Of a stretch of DNA of 64,000 nt, positions 47,209 through 58,023 are shown piece by piece (positions within the stretch are counted from its first letter, which is position 1; every line of letters begins with the position of its first letter). Made by a program: the position numbers and the translations under genes. A model generated the notes under the pieces. That model searched no databases. It was not told the DNA's origin and was given only the letters and a program-made list of their open reading frames with translations. The stretch is from an uncultured Roseovarius sp. (GTDB lineage: Bacteria; Pseudomonadota; Alphaproteobacteria; Rhodobacterales; Rhodobacteraceae), in contig CANMBU010000002.1 in assembly GCA_947496175.1 (NCBI GenBank), positions 1-64,000 of the forward strand. The letters run 5' to 3'.

Positions 47209-48033
47209 GTGCGCGTAACTCTAGCGAGCGCAGCCGTGGCGTTTACAATGGCGGCGGGCACGGCACACGCCTCGTGCGGTCCTGAACCAGTGGCCTGCGA
47301 AATTCAGAGCGGATCTTATCACATTAAGCTGCCCGAAACGCCGGGTGATGACATGCCAGTGGTTGTCTTCTTGCATGGCTTTGGCGGCAGTGGACAAGGC
47401 GCAATATCGCGTGACGTTATGGTCGAGCCGCTGCGCGCACGCGGCTATGCCGTGATTGCTCCGAACGGAGTGCCACGCGCAGAAGGCCGTCCGGCGAGCT
47501 GGACGTTTTATCCGGGTTGGTCGGGCCGGGATGAGGCGGCGTTTCTGAAAGATGTTGTCGATGATGCCGCCGAACGTTTTGGCACAAGCGCGGATACTGT
47601 ACTTTTGTCAGGGTTTTCCGCAGGCGGGTTCATGGTGAACTATCTGGCCTGCGATGCGCCGGATACCTTCAGCGCCTATGCTCCCGTATCGGGTGGTTTC
47701 TGGCGGCCTCACCCTGTGGAATGCAACGGGCCTGTAAAGCTCTTTCACACCCATGGCTGGTCGGATGGCACTGTTCCACTTGAAGGTCGCAAGCTGGCAG
47801 GCGGGCGATTTCAGCAGGGGGATATCTTTGCCGGGCTGGAAATCTGGCGCGCGGCAAACCAGTGCTCTGATGAAAAGCCGACAGGTTTTGGCCGCGATGG
47901 AAACTTCATGCTGCGCGTATGGGGCAATTGTGCCGAGGGCGGTGCGCTTGAAATGGCGCTGTTCCCAGGTGGTCACACTGTGCCCGAAGGATGGGCAGAT
48001 CTTGCGTTAGATTGGTTTGAGGGTCTCGACTAA
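47209..48033 (+). CDS. PHB depolymerase/LpqC-type alpha/beta hydrolase
   Basis: Signal peptide; VVVFLHGFGGSGQGAIS; LLSGFSAGGFMVNYLACDAPDTFSAYAPVSG. Confidence 0.85.
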   Translation: MRVTLASAAVAFTMAAGTAHASCGPEPVACEIQSGSYHIKLPETPGDDMPVVVFLHGFGGSGQGAISRDVMVEPLRARGYAVIAPNGVPRAEGRPASWTFYPGWSGRDEAAFLKDVVDDAAERFGTSADTVLLSGFSAGGFMVNYLACDAPDTFSAYAPVSGGFWRPHPVECNGPVKLFHTHGWSDGTVPLEGRKLAGGRFQQGDIFAGLEIWRAANQCSDEKPTGFGRDGNFMLRVWGNCAEGGALEMALFPGGHTVPEGWADLALDWFEGLD

Positions 48034-48034
48034 G

Positions 48035-48076
48035 GCGTTTCGCGGTAAACCACCCGAACAGATGATCTCCAAACGC
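48035..48076. repeat. Diverged member of the GCGTTTCGCG palindromic repeat
   Basis: GCGTTTCGCGGTAAACCACCCGAACAGATGATCTCCAAACGC. Confidence 0.55.
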
Positions 48077-48085
48077 ATGAGACAC

Positions 48086-49957
48086 TTACTCTGCTGCGGT
48101 CGCGCGCGAGTCACCGTCAAGCGTTGTCTTCAGTTCTTTGCGATAGTGCCGAGCGGCTTTTGTGATCTGCGGCTCGCGCCACATCTCCCGCGTGCCCATG
48201 AGCCGTGACACCAGCCCGCGAAGGGACACGCCGCTGAGTGCTGAGAGCGGTACGGCAAGAACAAGGCTGATTGCGATGGGCAAAAGCCAGAGCGAAACAA
48301 GACCAGCGGCCATCCCCGCAATCAGCGCGGCACCGCTGAGGGTTTCGAGCGCATGGCAAATGACGAGTGTCCGAAGCCCGTAACGCCCGCCATTGCGCAG
48401 TTGAGGGGTCCAACCCTTTTGGATGCCAAACATCGTTCGGAAGACCGCAATCATCTGTTGCACCATGAGGATTGGCGCATAGGCAACGGACAGGATCAGT
48501 TCAGAGAAGAACGACAATACAAACCGCCCCGGTCCGCCATAATCGGCAAACCGCGTGCGGGTCAGTGGGATGGCCAGAATGCCCATGAGCTTGGGCGCTA
48601 GCAGGAGCGAATACATCAAGGCGATAATAAGCACATGACGTTCTTCGGTCATCTCAGGCCAGGTCGGCATCAGTGGATTGTCCGGCGAGAAATAGGTCAG
48701 CACCGACGCGTCACTGCCACGACCCATCAGCGCCCACATCACCAGAAGAGCAAACCAGATGGGCGACGCCAGATAGCTCATTGCGCCATGGAACATGTGG
48801 AAGCGCGAGGCAGGACGCAGGCCACGGGTCGTGAGAAGGCGCAGGTGCTGCAGGTTGCCCTGACACCAGCGTCGGTCGCGCAGGATGTGGTCAATGAGCG
48901 TAGGGGGTGTCTCTTCATATGACCCACGAATACGCGGTTGGACACGCACGCTCCATCCAGCGCGACGCAGAAGACCTGCTTCGACAAAATCATGGCTCAT
49001 GATGAGTTTGTCTTCACGTCCTGAAAGCGACCGCATCAGCGGCAGGCCCGCTGATGACGCAAAGGCGCGGGTGCGGATGATCGCATTGTGGCCCCAGTAG
49101 TTGCCCTCCTGACCCGTCCAGCGGGCGAGACCCTCAGAAAGCGCTGAGCCGTAGACACCATTGGCAAACTGCTGCATCCGCGAGAATACGGTCTGTGCGC
49201 CGATAAGCTGGGGACAGCTTTGAATAAGGCCCGCGCCGGGATCGCTTGCCATGGCATCTGAGAGACGCGCGATGGCGCGTCCGGTCATCAGACTGTCTGC
49301 ATCAAGAACCAGCATCGCAGGCCAGTCCGCGCCCCAGCGAGTGACCCAATCTGCAATGTTGCCGACCTTGCGACCTGTATTCATCTCGCGGCGGCGGTAG
49401 TAGATTTGCAGACCTGGCGACAATGTAGCCTGCAAGGCAAGTACGCTGTCCTGTTCGGCCTGGGCAATCTCAGGGTCTTGCGTGTCGCTGAGAATGAACA
49501 TTGCATACTCATGCCGCCCCCCATACGCGCGCAGCTCTTCCAGCATGGAGCGCGCGTTGCCCAGCACATACCAAGGCACTTCATTATAGATGGGCATCAG
49601 GAGCGCAACTTTCAGGCGCTCGCTTGTCTGGGTGCGCGGCATGGTGCGTGTGAGCGAGCCAAGTCCGAGACCCACAGTGCTCACTGTCAGGCACAGCCAG
49701 AAGAAGTTGAACGCCATCAACGTCAACAGGATTCCCTCAACGGTGTTGAGGCCATCCAGGCCAAACCAGCTCCACATAAACCAGCCGAAGCCGAACGTTG
49801 CCAAAATAGCAGGGATAAAGACGATGGCACGCCACAGCACCACCTTGTTATCCGAAAGCTGTGCCGGTGCCTTGGGATCTTCGTAGAAGACATCAAAATT
49901 CTGCGCTGGCATTTCCAGCGGGGCTTCGGGCGGCATGATATGTAGACTGTGGCTCAT
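48086..49957 (-). CDS. opgH: Glucans biosynthesis glucosyltransferase MdoH/OpgH
   Basis: LPIYNEVPWYVLGNARSMLEEL; VLDADSLMTGRAI; YWGHNAIIRTRAF; RRWCQGNLQHLRLL. Confidence 0.95.
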   Translation of the reverse strand: MSHSLHIMPPEAPLEMPAQNFDVFYEDPKAPAQLSDNKVVLWRAIVFIPAILATFGFGWFMWSWFGLDGLNTVEGILLTLMAFNFFWLCLTVSTVGLGLGSLTRTMPRTQTSERLKVALLMPIYNEVPWYVLGNARSMLEELRAYGGRHEYAMFILSDTQDPEIAQAEQDSVLALQATLSPGLQIYYRRREMNTGRKVGNIADWVTRWGADWPAMLVLDADSLMTGRAIARLSDAMASDPGAGLIQSCPQLIGAQTVFSRMQQFANGVYGSALSEGLARWTGQEGNYWGHNAIIRTRAFASSAGLPLMRSLSGREDKLIMSHDFVEAGLLRRAGWSVRVQPRIRGSYEETPPTLIDHILRDRRWCQGNLQHLRLLTTRGLRPASRFHMFHGAMSYLASPIWFALLVMWALMGRGSDASVLTYFSPDNPLMPTWPEMTEERHVLIIALMYSLLLAPKLMGILAIPLTRTRFADYGGPGRFVLSFFSELILSVAYAPILMVQQMIAVFRTMFGIQKGWTPQLRNGGRYGLRTLVICHALETLSGAALIAGMAAGLVSLWLLPIAISLVLAVPLSALSGVSLRGLVSRLMGTREMWREPQITKAARHYRKELKTTLDGDSRATAAE

Positions 49958-49959
49958 TC

Positions 49960-51504
49960 TCACACAGTCCACCGATACAACCACACCTCAGAGGCCATTT
50001 GACCATCTTTGAGCAACTGTGCCCGCAACTCGATATGCCGGCGCTCACCGGGATCAAAGTTGAAGGCAAGGCGTAGACCACCCGTGGCCGGGTTGCGTTG
50101 CAAGACACCTTCGCTGGTCTCGACATGGGGCGAATAGGTATGAACCGTAAGCGCCTCTGGCCCCTCATCAAAGAGCGGGCTGTTTTCAAAATCAATCACC
50201 ACAAGACGACCGGGTCCAAACAAACGGCGTCCCATAGAGGTGTTGATCACCTTTGGTAGCCTTGGCTCGATCGGGGCGTCTGCGCTCCATGTGAGCTTGT
50301 AAGAGAGATCCACTTGTTGACCGGCAGGCATCGGTTCGGCTGGGCGCCAGTAGGCGACGATGTTGTCATAGATCTCTTCATCGGTAGGAATCTCGACCAG
50401 TGTCACGGTTCCCTTGCCCCAATCGCCCTTGGGTTCCACCCAAAGACCCGGACGGTTGTGATAGAGCGCCTCGAGATCCGCAAAATCCTCAAGCTTGCGC
50501 GCCCGTTGCATCAGGCCAAAACCGCGTGGATTGGTGTCCACAAAGCTCGAAATCTGAAGCTGTGTGGGGTTGGCCAGAGGGCGCCAGATGACCTCACCAT
50601 TGCCGTTCCACATCATCAACCCGTCATTGTCATGCACGGCAGGGCGGAAATCATCAAACCGGTGGCGATTGGTTTGGTCGAAAAGAAACATTGAGGTCAG
50701 CGGCCCAAGACCCACGTTATCGAGTTCAACGCGCGGAAAGAGCGTTGCCTCGACCTCCATCACACAATCGGCCCCGGGTGTGATGTCAAACCGATAGGCG
50801 CCTGTCACGCTCGGGCTGTCCATGAGCGCATGCACAATCATGTTCTTTTGGTCTGATCCCGGCGCCTCCAACCAGAACTTCACGAAATCAGGGAATTCTT
50901 CGCCTTCCGGTGCGCCGGTGCGAAGGGCCAGTCCGCGCCCCGAGAGGCCATAAGTCTGTCCAATGCCGATCGCCCGGAAATAACTGGCGCCCTGGAAGAC
51001 ACAGAACTCGGTTTTGTATTCCGGATGGCCTAGTTTTGTCCGCAGGCGCAGACCGGAATAGCCGAGTGTCTCTGCGGTTTTGATCAGGTCGGGAACCAGT
51101 TTGCCTTTGTTGAAGTTGTCGAGTGTGAACGGCACTGCTGCGGCTACGTTGTTTTCAACCGAGTAAACCTTCGTGGCGCGTGGGAAATAGAGGCCAGGCG
51201 CAAAGAAATCGACCTCATATGAGCGATCCGTACCGGCCCAAAGTGCGTTTTTACGCGGAAACCGAATGTCGCGATACTGGTCATATGTCAGGTTTTGCCA
51301 ATCTTCCGGCACCATGTCGCGGGGTTCATAATCGCGTGTGGCCAGATCACGGGCCATATCGATCACCACATCACGTGAAAACTCGGCTGAACCTGTGGCG
51401 GCGCGCGATGCCAAAGGCAGCAGACCCGGAACCAGTGCCGACGCCGCAGCACCGCCAAGCAACGCGCGGCGTGTCACAGTCGCAGAGTTGGTCAATCGGC
51501 TCAT
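49960..51504 (-). CDS. opgG: Glucan biosynthesis protein G (Tat-exported)
   Basis: TRRALLGGAAASALVPG leader; YDQYRDIRFPRKNALWAG; YHNRPGLWVEPKGDWGKGTVTLVEIPT. Confidence 0.95.
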   Translation of the reverse strand: MSRLTNSATVTRRALLGGAAASALVPGLLPLASRAATGSAEFSRDVVIDMARDLATRDYEPRDMVPEDWQNLTYDQYRDIRFPRKNALWAGTDRSYEVDFFAPGLYFPRATKVYSVENNVAAAVPFTLDNFNKGKLVPDLIKTAETLGYSGLRLRTKLGHPEYKTEFCVFQGASYFRAIGIGQTYGLSGRGLALRTGAPEGEEFPDFVKFWLEAPGSDQKNMIVHALMDSPSVTGAYRFDITPGADCVMEVEATLFPRVELDNVGLGPLTSMFLFDQTNRHRFDDFRPAVHDNDGLMMWNGNGEVIWRPLANPTQLQISSFVDTNPRGFGLMQRARKLEDFADLEALYHNRPGLWVEPKGDWGKGTVTLVEIPTDEEIYDNIVAYWRPAEPMPAGQQVDLSYKLTWSADAPIEPRLPKVINTSMGRRLFGPGRLVVIDFENSPLFDEGPEALTVHTYSPHVETSEGVLQRNPATGGLRLAFNFDPGERRHIELRAQLLKDGQMASEVWLYRWTV

Positions 51505-52814
51505 GCCTGACCCCCTGCACTGCGCTTGGGTTTCCAGGGAGAGGACTTGAACCAGCCCGCCACGTAGGCGCAGAGCACCAAAAGCGCAAAGCCCACGAGG
51601 TTCACATACGTGTTGATCCACGGATCCCGTACGAACCGGTCGTTCACGAGTGTTGACGTCTCATCGAGCCAGACGCCCAGTAAGCGCGCCAGCAGCATGG
51701 AAAAGACGAAGACTGCCAGCGATTGCTGGCCGACTTTCATGATTATGTTCTTGACCACCCAGCTCCAGATACGGCCCACCTTGAGATACTTGCCGCCTTC
51801 ACCCACCAGCGCCCAGGCCAGATAGCCGAGCGACAGCATGTGGAGATAGCGGAAGATGCCGAAATCTGTCTTGCCGCGCAGTGGGGCCATATCCCGGAAT
51901 GTCTGGCGCTGCCAGCTGCGGATATTGTCGTCCCACCATTCCGACTGCCAGCTGAAACTGCGCACGCCCACGGCTGAGAACACAAACGAAAAGAGCACAA
52001 AGGCCAGCGCGAGACCCACAAGCCATTTGTTGACCGGAGGACGAGGGATCCAACCAATCATGAGCGCAAAGCCTGTAAAGAAACAAAGCTGCCAGCCAAA
52101 CGGGTTGAAGAACCATGGCCGGGTGTTCTGACCCTCGGCGAACCAGTACTGCGCCGGCAGTTGCAGCGGTGTGATGTCGTCGTCGGTGAACAGCTCGCCA
52201 ATCTCCATGTTGGCAAAGCCCCACAGCACCAGACACGCTCCAAGCGCCACGTAGGGATGAATCTTCGCCAGCGCCATGACAACGGGAATCATGATCAGGA
52301 TCACCATATACATGGGCAGAATGTCGAAGTAGTTCGGCACATAGGTAAGGGTCATCAGACCAACCAGATTGCCCTCGATATTGTTCAGAAACGGCTTGAG
52401 GTTGAGCTGTCCGGTGTAATCCCGAAGCTCAAATCCAAGATGCGGCAGCGCCAGCAGCGTGGCCGTTGTGATGATGAAAAGCCCAATATGCGCCCAATAG
52501 ACCTGCCAGGTGCGAAAGGCGATGCGCGCGGATCCCATCGAAAGGCCTTGTGTCTGGAACAGTTTGCCAAAGGCAATGGCCGAGGCCATGCCCGAGCAAA
52601 AGACAAACATCTCGGTGGCATCAGAAAAACCCCAGCGCGCGGGAATCCAGCGCGTCCAGAGGTTTCCCGGCGTATGCGCCAGAAGGATAATGAACATGGC
52701 GACACCGCGAAAGAAATCGAGGCGCGGATCGCGCATTGTCACCTGTGGCAGTGCAGAGACATCTACACGTCCAGGGGATTTTTCAAAGTCAGTTGATGGC
52801 GAAATGGTCGCCAT
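51501..52814 (-). CDS. opgC: OpgC family acyltransferase-like membrane protein
   Basis: RDPRLDFFRGVAMFIILLAHTPGNLWTRWIPARWGFSDATEMFVFCSGMASAIAFG. Confidence 0.93.
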   Translation of the reverse strand: MATISPSTDFEKSPGRVDVSALPQVTMRDPRLDFFRGVAMFIILLAHTPGNLWTRWIPARWGFSDATEMFVFCSGMASAIAFGKLFQTQGLSMGSARIAFRTWQVYWAHIGLFIITTATLLALPHLGFELRDYTGQLNLKPFLNNIEGNLVGLMTLTYVPNYFDILPMYMVILIMIPVVMALAKIHPYVALGACLVLWGFANMEIGELFTDDDITPLQLPAQYWFAEGQNTRPWFFNPFGWQLCFFTGFALMIGWIPRPPVNKWLVGLALAFVLFSFVFSAVGVRSFSWQSEWWDDNIRSWQRQTFRDMAPLRGKTDFGIFRYLHMLSLGYLAWALVGEGGKYLKVGRIWSWVVKNIIMKVGQQSLAVFVFSMLLARLLGVWLDETSTLVNDRFVRDPWINTYVNLVGFALLVLCAYVAGWFKSSPWKPKRSAGGQA

Positions 52815-52858
52815 GGGCTCGGTCTTTCTTTTCAGCAGGCAGGCAGGTGTCTTAGCTG

Positions 52859-54253
52859 TTATTCGGCGGGAACGGAAGCCGCATCGTAGTCGCCGCGTCC
52901 TGTGGCGATGAGCGTCCGGCGGGCGGCGGTGTATCCGTCTTCGCGACCCGCGCGTTTCGCTTGGCGGTCATCCAGAATGGCCTCGGCCTGATCCAGAAGA
53001 CCTGCGCGAATACCCGCGTCAATCGTCATGCGCTCAAAGACGTCACGCTGTGCATGGCTTCCGCCGGCGCGCTGCATGCCGCCACGTGCCTGGAACAGCT
53101 TGTGGAATGCCTCGGTATAGCGCGCTTCACCAAAGGCTTCGAGCCCTTCGGCCGCGGCGATACCCGGGTCGCTCATCCGGCTTCCCATTTCGCAATTCGA
53201 CTTGGCGTCGCGGGCAATCCGCTGAAGCATCTTGGCGGTGGCGTCCGGCTTGCGCTCTCCTGTGAGGGCCAGCATGTAATGCAAATCTGCAAAAATCAGA
53301 CAGCCATCTTCTGTGCGTTCGGCACTCAACTCAGCCAGCTCATCCCAACGATTACCCACATTCACACCATCAAGCTCAAGCCGCATCAAAAGCGATGTGG
53401 CATTAGAGATGTCGCGGTAGTCATCCGTCTGATCCTTGCGGATTTCGGTGTCATAGAGATCAAGCACAGCATCCATCTGACCCAGGTCAAGATGCATCAA
53501 AGCCTTGTGCCACCATACGTGATACCGGAAATTGTTGCAATGCGCCCAGGCTTCCTCGCGCCCCGAGAGCCACTCCAGGCCTTTTTTGGCATTGGCTGTC
53601 ATGTCATGCACATGCGCCACTGCATGCAGGCCCCAGGCATCATCCGGCGCCATCCAAAGCGCCTGCCGCCCGGCAATCTCGGCCTTTTCGTAGTCACCTG
53701 TTTCTTCCAATGCGAAGGAATGGCACCCAAGAAGATAGCCACGTCCTTTGTGGTCAGGCGTGTAGGCAGGCATCACACGTTCGATCGACTCGCGCATACC
53801 AGTCGCATCGCCCAGTACAAAGCGGATCGCGTGGCTCAATTTCATGGCCAGCGAATCTGCGGGGTGATCGCGCAGAATGTCTTCCAGTTTGGCAATCGCG
53901 CCGCTGGGCTGGCCATCCAGCCAAACACCGAGCGCCTCGACATAGAGTTGCTCTCGCGGCGTTATGTGGCCCTCTACTGCGGCTGTCTGAGCGGCTGCAT
54001 ATGCGTCGTGAGCCGTTTGCATGAGTTCGCGACGACCCAGAAGAATGTAGAACATGCCTTTGACAGCATGACCCAAAGCAAAGTTCGGCTCAGCGTCCAA
54101 TACGTCTCCAAGATGCTTCGGTGTCACGGCCGCATGCGCCAAAAAAGCCAATAGTGTGTCATTCCAGGCATCCATAGCGCGGGGACTGGTAAGAGTGGTC
54201 GGTTGACCGAAAACATCAAACTGCATGTGTACTTCCATTTCTGTAGCGGTCAT
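52859..54253 (-). CDS. Tetratricopeptide repeat protein (TPR-38 type)
   Basis: 464 aa helical repeats; GYLLGCHSFALEETGDYEKAEIAGRQALWMAPDDAWGLHAVAHVHDM; true start may be internal. Confidence 0.8.
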   Translation of the reverse strand: MTATEMEVHMQFDVFGQPTTLTSPRAMDAWNDTLLAFLAHAAVTPKHLGDVLDAEPNFALGHAVKGMFYILLGRRELMQTAHDAYAAAQTAAVEGHITPREQLYVEALGVWLDGQPSGAIAKLEDILRDHPADSLAMKLSHAIRFVLGDATGMRESIERVMPAYTPDHKGRGYLLGCHSFALEETGDYEKAEIAGRQALWMAPDDAWGLHAVAHVHDMTANAKKGLEWLSGREEAWAHCNNFRYHVWWHKALMHLDLGQMDAVLDLYDTEIRKDQTDDYRDISNATSLLMRLELDGVNVGNRWDELAELSAERTEDGCLIFADLHYMLALTGERKPDATAKMLQRIARDAKSNCEMGSRMSDPGIAAAEGLEAFGEARYTEAFHKLFQARGGMQRAGGSHAQRDVFERMTIDAGIRAGLLDQAEAILDDRQAKRAGREDGYTAARRTLIATGRGDYDAASVPAE

Positions 54254-54559
54254 TTCCGCTGTCTGTGATTAACAAACAGATAGGGTGAGCGCATAACGGT
54301 ATCGGTGCGTCTAACGAATTGGTGAAGTCATGTGTGAGTTTTCGTTATCATAGTCGCGAAATATTGCCGAAAACCGCACGCGTTTAGGTAGAAAGCGTGA
54401 TAAACTTCAACAGTTTGCCGGATATCGGGTGTTATTTGCTATGGTAATAATGCTGCACTGCAACATACGATTCGGGGAAATGGCTTAGAATCTGCTCAAG
54501 TGCAGGTGCTTAAATTCCAGCGCCGCGCTTAAAATTTAATAAGCTTGCGAAAACCAACG

Positions 54560-56182
54560 TTACAGGCGACCGTCATATGCGCCAGGTTCGATCTCTGCGG
54601 CAATGACTGAGAAACGGTCTGCGGTCATCGCTTCTTTTAGGGCCGACCGCAGTTGCGCGCGCGTCGTGACGGTATGTCCGTATCCGCCAAATGCCCGACC
54701 CATTGCCGCAAAATCATGTCGCGCAAAATCCACGCCCTTGTTGGCAAGCTGCCTTTGGCGTTGTTTCAATTCGATCAGCGCAAGGCTGGCATCTACGAAG
54801 ACCAGAAAGATCGGTGCCACCCCCATCTCGGCGGCTGTGGCCAACTCGCCTGCGACCATCAAAAACCCGGCGTCGCCAGAAAAGCTGATCACCGGTCGAT
54901 CAGGTTCGGCCAGCTTTAGGCCCATCGCCATCGGCACCGCACAGCCCATGGTGCAAAGTGCCGAGGATTGAATGAGGCCGCGCGGCTCGTCACAGCGCCA
55001 CATCTGGCTTAGCAGGATGCGATGCGCACCACTATCCGCCGTCGCCAGCGTTGTCTTCGGCAGCACGGCGCGCGCCTCAGCGATCACACCGGCAGGACCC
55101 CAGTCATCGTCTTGCGGGAAAGCCTCAGCCAGCGCCTTCTGTACGGCTTTTGGTTCTCCTCCGGACCAAGTGGCGCGGGTTGGCGTCGTGTTGGCCAGCA
55201 TTTCCAGCGTTTCGCAAGTGTCGGCGACAAAGTTCAGCGTTGCCTGATGCATGTAGTGGGTATTGGGCGCCGCAGCGATGTCGATCACCATCTGCCGAGA
55301 CGGATCAAACGCATCGCGCCAGCCGACGCGCATTTCAATCGGATCATACCCGATGCAAAGCACCACATCAGCCTGCGCCACGAGAGGCAAGAGATGCTTG
55401 TCTGCCAAAGGCGACAACCCGGCCCCGCCCAGGCAAAGCGGATGATCCTCGGGCAGAATGCCCTTGGCTTTGTAAGTTGTGATGAATGGGATATTGAACT
55501 GTTCCAAAAAGGCACGCAGCACGGTTTGCGCGTCTTCGTAGAGCACATCCAGGCCCACGATGGCGATGGGCCGGTTGGTTTTGGCCAATGCCTCTCGTGC
55601 TTTGGCGGCATCGCCGCCGCTCGGCGCAACTCTGCTGGTCGAAGGACGGTAAGGGCGTGCGATATCGTTTGGCGCGGGCGCATCCGCCACGCTGATTGGC
55701 ACATCAATATGCACCGGACCACAGCGCGGCTCGGTCGCAATCGCCACAGCCTTGTCAGCGATGATGCCAGCACCTGCGGCGGTCAGCCGAAAGCTCTCCT
55801 TCGTGATCGGACGCAGCACCTGTTGGTGGTCCAGCACCTGATGCGTGTAGGTCAGCGCCTCATCTGCATCGACACAGCCCGTCAACACAATCATCGGCAC
55901 GCGGTCCTGCTCGGCATTCGCGATAACGTTGACGCCGTTCATGGCTCCGGGGCCGACCGTGGCCACTAGGATGGCCGGGGCTCCGTCGCGATGATGCACG
56001 CCCTCGGCCATAAAGCCACCGGCATTTTCATGCTTGATCAGGTTAAACTGAATGCCAGCCTTTTCCAGCGCATCCACAAGTGTCAGGACTTCACCGCCAG
56101 GCATCCCGAACGCGTGGCGACAACCCGCATCGTATAGTCGCTCGGCCAACACATCGGCGGCGCGTTTGGTCGTCGTGCTCAT
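54560..56182 (-). CDS. Thiamine pyrophosphate-binding (acetolactate synthase-like) enzyme
   Basis: ADVLAERLYDAGCRHAFGMPGGEVLTLVDAL; KHENAGGFMAEG; SFSGDAGFLMVAGELATA. Confidence 0.88.
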   Translation of the reverse strand: MSTTTKRAADVLAERLYDAGCRHAFGMPGGEVLTLVDALEKAGIQFNLIKHENAGGFMAEGVHHRDGAPAILVATVGPGAMNGVNVIANAEQDRVPMIVLTGCVDADEALTYTHQVLDHQQVLRPITKESFRLTAAGAGIIADKAVAIATEPRCGPVHIDVPISVADAPAPNDIARPYRPSTSRVAPSGGDAAKAREALAKTNRPIAIVGLDVLYEDAQTVLRAFLEQFNIPFITTYKAKGILPEDHPLCLGGAGLSPLADKHLLPLVAQADVVLCIGYDPIEMRVGWRDAFDPSRQMVIDIAAAPNTHYMHQATLNFVADTCETLEMLANTTPTRATWSGGEPKAVQKALAEAFPQDDDWGPAGVIAEARAVLPKTTLATADSGAHRILLSQMWRCDEPRGLIQSSALCTMGCAVPMAMGLKLAEPDRPVISFSGDAGFLMVAGELATAAEMGVAPIFLVFVDASLALIELKQRQRQLANKGVDFARHDFAAMGRAFGGYGHTVTTRAQLRSALKEAMTADRFSVIAAEIEPGAYDGRL

Positions 56183-56273
56183 TCAAAATCCTCAGGCGTT
56201 CAATTTGTCCCGACATCGCTGGGAATGTGGTTAGAGGCAAGTCCCTTCACGCCACTGTTATCGGCAAGCAGCC

Positions 56274-56768
56274 TTATTGTGTAGCCTCAGCCGCAATACT
56301 TGCAAAGATCACATCCAGCTCAGTTGCAAGACGTGTCAGAGTGTCACCACCCTCTTCGGAATAGGGTGCAAAAACAAAGCTGGGCCGCTTGTAAGAGAGG
56401 GTCGCGCTGCCATCTTCGTTCTCTGTGACATAAAGCCGGATAGGGGCTTCGATCATCGCAGCGGTCGATGTCGCGAGAACCTTGACCGCAAAGTCGTTGT
56501 TAAATGCCCCGATGACCAGATTGCCCGGGATTTTGATGCCACGGCTGGCAGCAGCTTTGGTTGGCCCGGCCTGCGTGACGACGATAAGCCCATTGGACTT
56601 CACGGCCGCGCGTGTGTCGCTCACCAGATCGCCATAAGCCTTGGACGTCGGAAATACCTCGAACCCGCTTTGCGCTGACATATCTGCGGCAAGGGCACGC
56701 GCGGCGAAAAGCATGACAAGCAGACATGACATCATCAATTTGGAAAGCATAGTCGTCCCCCGGAACAT
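56274..56768 (-). CDS. DUF302 domain exported protein
   Basis: Signal peptide; GNLVIGAFNNDFAVKVLATSTAAMIEAPIRLYVTENEDGSATLSYKRPSFVF. Confidence 0.82.
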   Translation of the reverse strand: MFRGTTMLSKLMMSCLLVMLFAARALAADMSAQSGFEVFPTSKAYGDLVSDTRAAVKSNGLIVVTQAGPTKAAASRGIKIPGNLVIGAFNNDFAVKVLATSTAAMIEAPIRLYVTENEDGSATLSYKRPSFVFAPYSEEGGDTLTRLATELDVIFASIAAEATQ

Positions 56769-56851
56769 GTATTTGAGGTCTCTTACGTGATTTATCCACC
56801 TGTTGAGGTCACATTTCGTTGTGTGGCGTTCAATCGCCCAACAGAAACGAA

Positions 56852-56876
56852 AAAAGGCCCCAAACTGGGGCCTTTT
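56852..56876 (-). terminator. Rho-independent terminator downstream of malyl-CoA lyase gene
   Basis: AAAAGGCCCC-aaact-GGGGCCTTTT. Confidence 0.85.
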
Positions 56877-56897
56877 GCTATCGTTTGCCCGGGTCGA

Positions 56898-57857
56898 TTA
56901 GCCCTCGGCGATCATCTCTGCGGACTTCACGATGACTTCAGCTTGCTTGATCGAGGCAATGTCGATCAGGCGGCCTTTGTACGTGGTGGCTCCAAGACCC
57001 TTGGCTTTGGCGTCTTCCATGGCGGCGAGGATTTCACGCGCCTCGTTGACCGATTCCTCAGATGGCGTGAAAATCGCATTACACGCGTCTACCTGATTTG
57101 GGTGAATGGCCCATTTGCCCACCATACCCAGCGTCAGCGAACGCAGCGCCTGCGCCTTGAATCCTTCGGGGTCTGAGAAGTCCCCAAACGGGCCGTCCAC
57201 CGGCAGAAGACCATGTGTCCGGCAGGCCGCCACGATATTGGCCGTGGCCCAGTGCCATGGGTCGCCCCAGTAGTTCTCACCATTGCGGTGCATGTAGTAG
57301 TTTTCCTGTGTGCCGCCGATGCCGGTCGTCTGCATCCCCATATAGGCCGCGAAATCCGCCGCACCGAGGCTCATCGCCTGCATGCGCGGGCTGCCCTTGG
57401 CGATATCTTCGACATGCGCGATGCCCATGGCCGTCTCAATGATGCACTCGAACGCAAGGCGTTTCTTGTGACCCATCGCAATCTCAATTGAGCTAACCAA
57501 AGCGTCCACGGCATAGATGTCATCACCCGATCCCGCCTTGGGGATCATGATCATGTCGAGACGGCCGTTGGTCTGTTCCAGCAGATCGACAACGTCTTTG
57601 TACCAGTATTGGGTGTCCAGCCCGTTGATCCGCACGCTCAGCGTTTTGTTGCCCCAGTCAATATCATTGATCGCTTCAATGGCATTTTTGCGGGCGATAT
57701 CCTTGTCCGAAGGCGCAACCGCATCTTCGAGGTCCAGGTTGATCACGTCCGCCTTGGACGCCGCCATTTTCTCAAAAAGGGAAGGGTTGGATGCCGGGCC
57801 AAATAGCTGACAACGGTTGGGGCGGGCCGGTGCAGGCGGTTGCGGACGAAAACTCAT
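56898..57857 (-). CDS. mcl1: L-malyl-CoA/beta-methylmalyl-CoA lyase
   Basis: MSFRPQPPAPARPNRCQLFGPASNPSLFEKMAASKADVINLDLEDAVAPSDK; INDIDWGNKTLSVRINGLDT. Confidence 0.93.
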   Translation of the reverse strand: MSFRPQPPAPARPNRCQLFGPASNPSLFEKMAASKADVINLDLEDAVAPSDKDIARKNAIEAINDIDWGNKTLSVRINGLDTQYWYKDVVDLLEQTNGRLDMIMIPKAGSGDDIYAVDALVSSIEIAMGHKKRLAFECIIETAMGIAHVEDIAKGSPRMQAMSLGAADFAAYMGMQTTGIGGTQENYYMHRNGENYWGDPWHWATANIVAACRTHGLLPVDGPFGDFSDPEGFKAQALRSLTLGMVGKWAIHPNQVDACNAIFTPSEESVNEAREILAAMEDAKAKGLGATTYKGRLIDIASIKQAEVIVKSAEMIAEG

Positions 57858-58023
57858 TTTGAGACCTCTTTGTTTAAATCTTGCCGAAAGGCGCTGCGCG
57901 ACTGCTATAAAATTGCGTGCAGGCGCGCAAGACGCTCTGAACATTTGGCGCTTTCCATCAGTTTGGGATTAATCCTTCGAATTTTATCCGTTTATTCGAC
58001 AAAAATTTAGAAGAAACTTTCGA

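Noticed and set aside
48086-52814. opgC-opgG-opgH as a novel glycan system
   Set aside because: All three are recognisable osmoregulated periplasmic glucan genes in an ordinary Rhodobacteraceae arrangement.
52961-54154. 397-aa plus-strand ORF
   Set aside because: Antisense to the TPR protein gene, low-complexity His/Arg-rich translation typical of shadow frames.
55022-55969. 315-aa plus-strand ORF
   Set aside because: Antisense to the TPP enzyme gene; no family resemblance.
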